Source of the DNA: Azolla pinnata
Lineage: Eukaryota > Streptophyta > Polypodiopsida > Salviniales > Salviniaceae
Reading direction: 5' to 3'
NCBI GenBank assembly: GCA_037176905.1
Contig: JBBBWG010000215.1
Coordinates: 1-38,453 of the forward strand
DNA length: 38,453 nucleotides
Both the position numbers and the translations under genes were made by a program. Below, one piece after another: positions 32,701 through 38,453 of this stretch. Position 1 is the first letter of the stretch; every line of letters begins with the position of its first letter. The notes beneath the pieces are model-generated. The model was not told the DNA's origin. It was given only the letters and a program-made list of their open reading frames with translations, and made no database searches.

Positions 32701-35700
32701 CGTTTGAGCTTACAACAGTGTGTTTGGTTGATTCTGCTCTGCATTCTTCATTACACGAGCTTCCAGTACTTTTACACTTCTCTCCAGCAACTAAAAGGTT
32801 CTGAGAACTATCTATCTGAGAAAAGAGCTCTTCCACAAGAGCAGTGTTCTCAAAAAGATCAATATTTGATGTACTTCCAACAGCTTCAGCAGGTAACAAA
32901 GTGCCAGGAGCACCCATCAAGTCAACAATATACTCCCTGCACTTTAAACGAGCAGAATAAAAATGATTTCAAAGAACCCAGTTTAAGTTTAGGTCACACT
33001 ATGAATGTCATAAATATGGGATGTATAGTGTGTACTTCTAGTGAAATGTGTCATGGCAAAGAAAATGACATAGTCAGCATTGAGAATTCATCAGCTACGA
33101 TGTTATACATAGCCTTACAAAAACAATCCTAAATAGGACAGGCATAAGATATCAAAAGGAAAACCAACTACATATACACAGACAATCTAGTTCAAAGAGT
33201 GTGTCACCTTAGGATAACCACCCAAAGCACCACAGCATACAGAAACTAACACCGACATAAAACTTTGTGCACATTTAGTTGCTTTCCGATTACAAGGTAA
33301 TAACAGCCTAGACCCTCATCCAAACTGTAGGAATGGAAAGGTTCTCTGGTACCTGATAAGCTTTCTTATAATCATATTTTAAAAAACAAACACTCTGTTT
33401 CATTCCAGAATAAGCTCCAGCATAGGTATTAAAATATGCTTCATTGAATTCTATACAAACAAAGCCTTTGGTATGAAATGGATCTGTCCATAAGAAGAAT
33501 GTCCGGTAGACCCGCTATGTTTGGTTGTGTGTTCTCAATGATTAAACAATTTCAGATGAAATATTGTACGCTCAGTCTCTTGAGGCATAATTTTAGCATT
33601 TCTTTTTCCTTTTCTTCTCATATGCCAATTATGGTGTTATTGATGTCATAGAGAAGCATTCCATGTTATCAGCACAGAAGTGAAATCTGAAATCAAACCA
33701 TGTGATCACATACACAGACACAATGAATTTTGAGATGTGGTGAGCACCAATCACAGTTTCAAACCTTTCACATTCAAGCTTGACAATGTTGACTGCTCCT
33801 TCATCTGTTCCTGTGTAATGACTGCCTTTAACTAGTCGGCATGGAATACCAACATGATCTGCCAAAACCTAAGCCATCAATATGACATCAGCAAAAGGCC
33901 GCACTATAAACATGAATCTAATCAATACTGTGCAAGGCATTGTCACTAATACCTTGAACAGCAGTGCTCGATGTCGAGACATCCCAATTTTAAGACTCCC
34001 AAGTGGTAAAACGATGTTATTCAATGATGTTCTCAGTTCGTAGCTCTTACTTACCCATCGTCTGTGCATATCATTTGCATCCACAACCAGCCCCCCCATA
34101 TGCTGAACAACAAGATCTGCGATTTTTTTAACAAGGTCACTGGATTGTGGACTAATCCCACTCATTCCACAATCAAGAGCAAGACAAAGTGCAGCTTGTT
34201 CAAGATGTATAAGATCTGGATCTATTGCTCTGTTGACTAAAACCACCTCGTAGCCAAGAACACCTGTCACTGGGGTACTTTGAAGACGCACCAGAGAGGG
34301 AATACTCTCAGTGGTGCCAAAGTCTGACATCACTCCATACACATCATAAAATCCATCAAGGACCTTCTCACCATAGTCGAGAACATTGTAATTCTGTATA
34401 ACAGAAGACCTACAGAGGTTAGTTTGCTGCTGCTGCAAAAAAGACTAGTTTTACCATGTTTTAAGAAAATACACAAATAGTTGTTCCCCCTTTTCTATGT
34501 GTGCACTCTCATAAATGCATTTTATTAGACCCATAGTTCATAGTTTTATCCCATGGCGAAACATCCAATACACAAAGAAATGCCAAAAAGGGACCTAAAA
34601 CGGTGAACTTGTAGCAACCAAAACTTATTATTTCAATTTTTATATCAACTACACAGACCCAAATCTCAATTCGCCATTTCTATGATTTTGATATGCCCAG
34701 AACACATGCAAAATTAATCAAATTCCTGTTTTAGATTCAGATTAAGGGCTCCAGAATATTACACCTTTATAAGGTGACATAATCACACTGCAAAGAAGTT
34801 GTGCATACCAAACACCCTACTCTAGATTTATGGTTCTGATCGTGCACCAGTCATGTCAATATTTAAATTATAATGGAAGAAATGCTTTGCCAGACTACAT
34901 CTCCAGATTTAGGGCTGCAGTTCAGCATCACTTCATATCTTGTGGCATATTCACTTTCCAAAGAATAGAATTCAAACATAATCCCATCACAGACACCACT
35001 TCCAGAATGATCTTACCACAGCATGAGTTCGAGAAATCACAAGGTGTACATCACACCACACTAGCTACTCTTTGTTAAGGTTCTGAACAGAGGATGAACC
35101 TTTATGTGGTGAATGCAATGGGAAGTTTTCCCAACAAATACTTCAAGCACTTTTACTTGAGAATTGAGGTGTTGCTATATGCCTAAAATTAAACTTGTCT
35201 TCTCACATCCTCTTTTAACCGATCTCAACATGACGTTGTGCAATGTGCCCCACAACCTTCTTTCCTCACAGCCTCTTCCAATGGATATGTCCAACCTGAT
35301 GTTTTACTATGTGCTCAGCAGCCCTATCTCCTTACAGCCTCTTTGATCAAATATGTCCACCCTCATGTTTTCACTTCAACATGGATTTGCATGAATGCAT
35401 CCTGGCGTGTCTGGATTTTGTTAATACTCAACCCATCTAACAGTATGCCATCATTTCCACACCAACTAGTTTTCAGGACACCAAGATACAAACCTCATTC
35501 CCCACATCACTGTCATACTCAAAATGAAGAATGCCAATCATCTATTGCAAGAACAACTCTAAGACTGCCTTGTCCACCTTCAAGATGTTCCTCCCACTCC
35601 ATTTGGGCCAATATTTGAGTTCTTTCACAGTCTTGACTTGATGAACTTCTCAGGTCCACTGAGGAACGGCTTGGGAGACCCCATATATCAAAACCATGGA

Positions 35701-36269
35701 TTAAAAGACAAGCCTTTTTCACAACTAGCAAATTTCAGATAAGGGTTTGAAAACGAAAGCTTCAAAAGAACTTGAGAATTAGGGCCTCATGTCAGAAGCT
35801 TCAAACTACATAGAATAAGAATATTCAAACTGCTTATTTCTCCCGAAGTTAGGGATCCAAAACAAAATATTTCAGAGTATACTTACATCGGAAGAAGGAT
35901 TTTTAAACAGAGAACAAGCAGAAAGATATTTTGGAGGGATTGTAATCTATTTCTTACCCAGTATCGATGTGCAGTGGATTGAGCTGGGGTAGCCCGGAGA
36001 GAGGGTAGCCGTCCAAGACTGATCCTTTTGGCCGCCCTAATCTGAAACGACTCAGGGTCATCCACCTCATTCTGATTAGACATGCTCAGAGCCAACGCTA
36101 ATTGGACTTGATATTCTTCTTCATAGTAGTTGAAATTCATGGGCCCTTCATCTGTTTCTGTTACTGCTGCCGTTGCTGAATGTGGCCTTTGATTCGTACT
36201 CTCGATTCTCCGCACTCGAGGATTGGTTGAATTCGATGAAGAAGAGATCGAATTCGAATTTGAAGAAAG

Positions 36270-36316
<47 letters not shown>

Positions 36317-36569
36317 GAGAAGACGAATTCGACGGACGAAGGCTATGGCGTGCATTTGTCAACCATGCCGATAATCCTGTGGTGGAAGGAGTAGTGGCAG
36401 CGGCAGCTGTGGTGGAAGCAGCAGACGGAGGAAGGGGAGATGGGTCTGGATGAGCAATGACTGTGGGGTTCCGACCATCGAACAGTTCATGGCCTCCACC
36501 TCCTCCCGCTGTTCCGCCTCCCCCTCCCCCTGTCCCGCCGATGTGAAGCTTTCTCAGTATGTGTTTCAT
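29703..36569 (-). CDS. EDR1-domain Raf-like MAPKKK (group B3), 13 exons
   Basis: A serine/threonine kinase of the plant Raf-like family that contains EDR1, SIS8 and At5g11850, which act in defence, ethylene, sugar and stress signalling. Exons in coding order: 36569-35958, 34393-33953, 33868-33765, 32936-32314, 32211-32171, 31933-31865, 31778-31678, 31601-31523, 31432-31334, 30921-30853, 30757-30708, 30533-30357, 29781-29703; 2544 bp, 847 aa, in phase. Residues 1-140 are low complexity (Gly, Ser and Thr-Ala runs). The EDR1/peptidase-like domain spans about 150-410 ([64 protein letters not shown]). The kinase domain starts near 585: GIGSYGEV, VAVKKF (K612), HRDLK (D708), DFG (726-728) and PEWMAPEV (747-754), all intact. 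The sequence is closest in memory to At5g11850. The last exon ([11 protein letters not shown]...) is cut off from the rest by a foldback element in intron 12. Confidence 0.93.
29872..30300. mobile_element. Foldback/MITE-like element in the last kinase intron
   Basis: Imperfect inverted arms of about 65 bp (about 29877-29942 and 30232-30298) both read, from outside inwards, AAGTT(A/G)TAAATT then ATGCC and a second (A)CTTATAACTTGAC- or AACTACAAATTGATGCCC-like unit. Length is about 430 bp, the same as the two elements at 37103-37989, and the arm motifs are related. It is non-coding and older than those two, judging by its divergence. It lies entirely inside intron 12 (29782-30356). Confidence 0.7.
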
Positions 36570-36598
36570 CACAACAGCTTTCTCGGTATGTGTTTCAT
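36569..36598 (-). promoter_or_regulatory. uORF that overlaps the kinase start codon
   Basis: Reading the minus strand, an ATG at 36598 opens MKHIPRKLL followed by TGA at 36571-36569. The last base of that stop is the first base of the main ATG (TGATG). The uORF is a copy of the first codons of the gene itself (MKHILRKLH), produced by a 29-bp tandem duplication of ATGAAACACATAC(C/T)GAGAAAGCT. The family normally begins M-K-x-I/F-x-K-L-H, which favours the inner ATG as the real start. Confidence 0.85.
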
Positions 36599-37102
36599 GC
36601 TTCTTCTTCTGCTTGAGCAGGATTTGACAGAGAGGAGGGAGAGAGGAACCCTAGGACTGGAGACGGTCGTTTTCTTCTGTTGGTCTATTCCTGGATTCGA
36701 TTCTGTTGGAGCGGAAGAGGGAGCGGAAGAGGAAGCAGAGAAAGCCATGGATCTATCCGATTCAACAGCAGAAGTCGTGGGGGATGAAAGAAGGAGACGG
36801 CCATAGCTTTCATTTCTGATCCGGACCTGTTCTCTCCCTCGTCCTCTGTTTTCCCTGCTTCTCCTCGTCCTCTCTGTCTCTGCGCGTATTCTGCATTTTC
36901 TGCGGAAAATGAAGAATACGTATTCGTACTCGTATTCGTACACCTATTCGTATCCGTATCCGTATCCTTATACGTCCTCGTATCGTATTTGGACAGGCTC
37001 AATTTCTGATGTATTTATGACGCATTTACTAATTTCTTACGTTTTTCTTTATGTCCGAATTTCCGTTAATTCCATAGGTTTTTTTTTTCCCCTTTTTTTT
37101 TT
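36599..37102 (-). promoter_or_regulatory. Upstream region of the kinase gene
   Basis: Leader and promoter DNA, read right to left. It contains an imperfect hexamer repeat, plus strand 36912-36988, of GTATTC/GTATCC/GTACTC words. A T-rich stretch (37080-37102) borders the first foldback element. Plus-strand open frames here (36450-36806) are by-products of the kinase first exon and leader. I see no firm TATA box. Confidence 0.45.
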
Positions 37103-37540
37103 GGGGAATTACCAAAACGCGCCTAACAAAATTATAAATTACATTTTAACGCCTACTGAAATAAAAACTTACAAATTGACGGCTAATCTTATCTTCCACT
37201 AAAAATTCATATTCAATTAATTCCGCTAGTATTGATTTTATTTCCTAATCACTTCTCGTTGATTGATCTTAATCGATTCCCTCATTATATCCGATTCACA
37301 AAAGTTGCTAATTCTTAGAATCTAATTGATTGATTAACGCGTTATTTTGATATTAATCAAATATTTGAGCATTAATCAATTCTAATTTGATGTTAATTGA
37401 GCACACAATTAATTAATTTGCTATTAATAAATCGATCGCGCGTAAAATTTTAGAACTAGGCGTTAATTTGTAATTTTTGGTTTTGCTAGGCGTTAAAGCG
37501 TAATTTATAATTTCGTTAGGCGTTTATCGGCAATTTTCCC
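37103..37540. mobile_element. Foldback element, copy A
   Basis: About 438 bp with inverted arms of about 85 bp. The left arm starts GGGGAATTACC and contains AAATTATAAATTAC and ACGCCTA; the right arm is its complement, ending GGCAATTTTCCC. Each arm consists of roughly 30-bp iterations ending in ACGCCTA (TAGGCGT on the right). The middle is AT-rich with TTAATCAA words and no coding capacity. Confidence 0.85.
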
Positions 37541-37549
37541 TTTTTTTTT

Positions 37550-37989
37550 GGGAGAATTACCAAAAACAAACGCTAACAAAATTATAAATTACATTTTAAC
37601 GCCTACCGAAATCAGAAACTACAAACGCCTAATTTTATTCTTCCACTAAAATAATTAACACCCAATTAATTCCGCTAGTATTGAATTTATTCCAAATCAC
37701 TTCCCACTAATTGATCCTAATCTATTCCCTTACTATATTCGATTAACAAAGGTTGGTAATTCTAAAATCTAATTAACCGATTAATGCGTTAATTTTGTGT
37801 TGATCAAGTAATTGAGCGTTAATCAATTAGCTAATTTGATGTTAATTGAACTCACGATTAATTGATTTGGTGTTAATCAATCAATCGCACTTAATTTTTA
37901 AAACTAGGTGTTAATTTGTAATTTTGTTGTTTTGGTAGGCATTACAGTGTAATTTATAATTTTGTTTGGCTTTTCTTGGTAATTGCCCC
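37550..37989. mobile_element. Foldback element, copy B
   Basis: About 440 bp, starting GGGAGAATTACC and ending GGTAATTGCCCC, collinear with copy A over its whole length (shared CCGCTAGTATTGA, TTGATGTTAATTGA and TAATTTATAATTT) but with many substitutions. It follows copy A with only a T9 spacer (37541-37549). Direct adjacency in the same orientation suggests a tandem duplication or insertion of one next to the other. Confidence 0.85.
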
Positions 37990-38453
37990 CGAAGAGACAA
38001 ATCCATAAATTGTAGTAAAATCCACATATTGCGGCTTAATTAACTCTTGCAAATCACACATTTTTCTCTTAATCACAATCTTAAGCTGCCTGAGAAAATG
38101 TGGAACCTAATTGGCAATTGTTAACTTGGAATTGGCTAACTAATTCGTAATCTAGATAAGAAAAGTGATGTATCAACTAACTTGTACCTTGGATCAAATT
38201 ACCGATTCGACAGATCGATCAGCTAATTCATAATTTGGATCTGATTAGTGATATGACATTGATCAATTAGCTAGTAATAAATATCTAGTAAGTGATTATA
38301 TGGGCTGATTAGCTAACTAGTAACATGGATTTGATCAATGTTAGGATATATATGGATAAAAAATGTATTGAATGGTAATATATTGGATTAGTAATAGGGA
38401 TCAATAAGCTGACAAGCAATATGGATGGATCAGTCAACCAAGACCATGGATCA
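37990..38453. repeat. Degenerate short-period AT-rich repeats
   Basis: From about 38140 the sequence repeats words such as GATCAATTAGCTA, TTGGATCTGATTAG and TAGTAATATGGAT at uneven spacing of about 40-50 bp up to the window edge. No gene is seen. It may be the start of a larger satellite-like or transposon region beyond the window. Confidence 0.5.

Noticed and set aside
36450-36806. Plus-strand 118-residue frame
   Set aside because: Antisense to the kinase first exon and leader; its Ser/Cys/Pro-rich and Glu-rich composition mirrors the repeats on the other strand.

Overview
This is nuclear DNA from a flowering plant. All five protein genes have their closest known relatives in land plants, four of them are built from GT-AG exons, and the repeats are plant-type. 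One GC-rich intronless gene sits beside AT-rich multi-exon genes, and I lean towards a monocot, but nothing here fixes the species.

Layout: (1) 1-4155 is the 3' part of a decayed Ty3/Gypsy chromovirus-type LTR retrotransposon: protease, reverse transcriptase, RNase H, integrase and chromodomain pieces, then a 3' LTR at 3733-4155. About 0.93 kb of foreign DNA sits inside its RT/RNase H region and starts with a mitochondrial 18S rRNA fragment. (2) 4156-7457 is intergenic, with a possible MITE (4186-4664) and a GC- and triplet-rich promoter region. (3) 7458-9734 (+) is an intronless MYC-type bHLH factor loaded with triplet-repeat tracts, one of which lies inside the bHLH loop. (4) 10890-15107 (-) is a 13-exon NAP1 histone chaperone gene (374 aa), convergent with the bHLH gene. 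(5) 15108-19515 is intergenic, with a C-poor microsatellite that runs into a 100-N gap and a 56-bp tandem repeat. (6) 19516-22507 (+) is a five-exon Alba-domain gene (134 aa) with a nearly perfect hairpin in intron 1. (7) 24003-28416 (+) is ribosomal protein L7 (uL30, 246 aa), with a telo-box/site II promoter and a 2.36-kb 5'UTR intron holding a degenerate repeat array. (8) 29703-36569 (-) is a 13-exon EDR1-domain Raf-like MAPKKK (847 aa), convergent with RPL7. (9) 36570-38453 is its upstream region, with two adjacent foldback elements; a third relative lies in the last intron of the kinase gene.

The genes do not form a pathway. They are independent nuclear genes: jasmonate-type transcription control, chromatin assembly, nucleic-acid binding, translation and stress/hormone kinase signalling. 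Gene models were built by hand from splice signals and reading phase; all four spliced models close in frame from ATG to stop. The observations most worth a second look are the repeat array in the RPL7 leader intron, the start-codon duplication of the kinase gene that makes a stop-start overlapping uORF, the serine expansion in the bHLH loop, the organelle-DNA patch in the retrotransposon, and the foldback family around the kinase gene.
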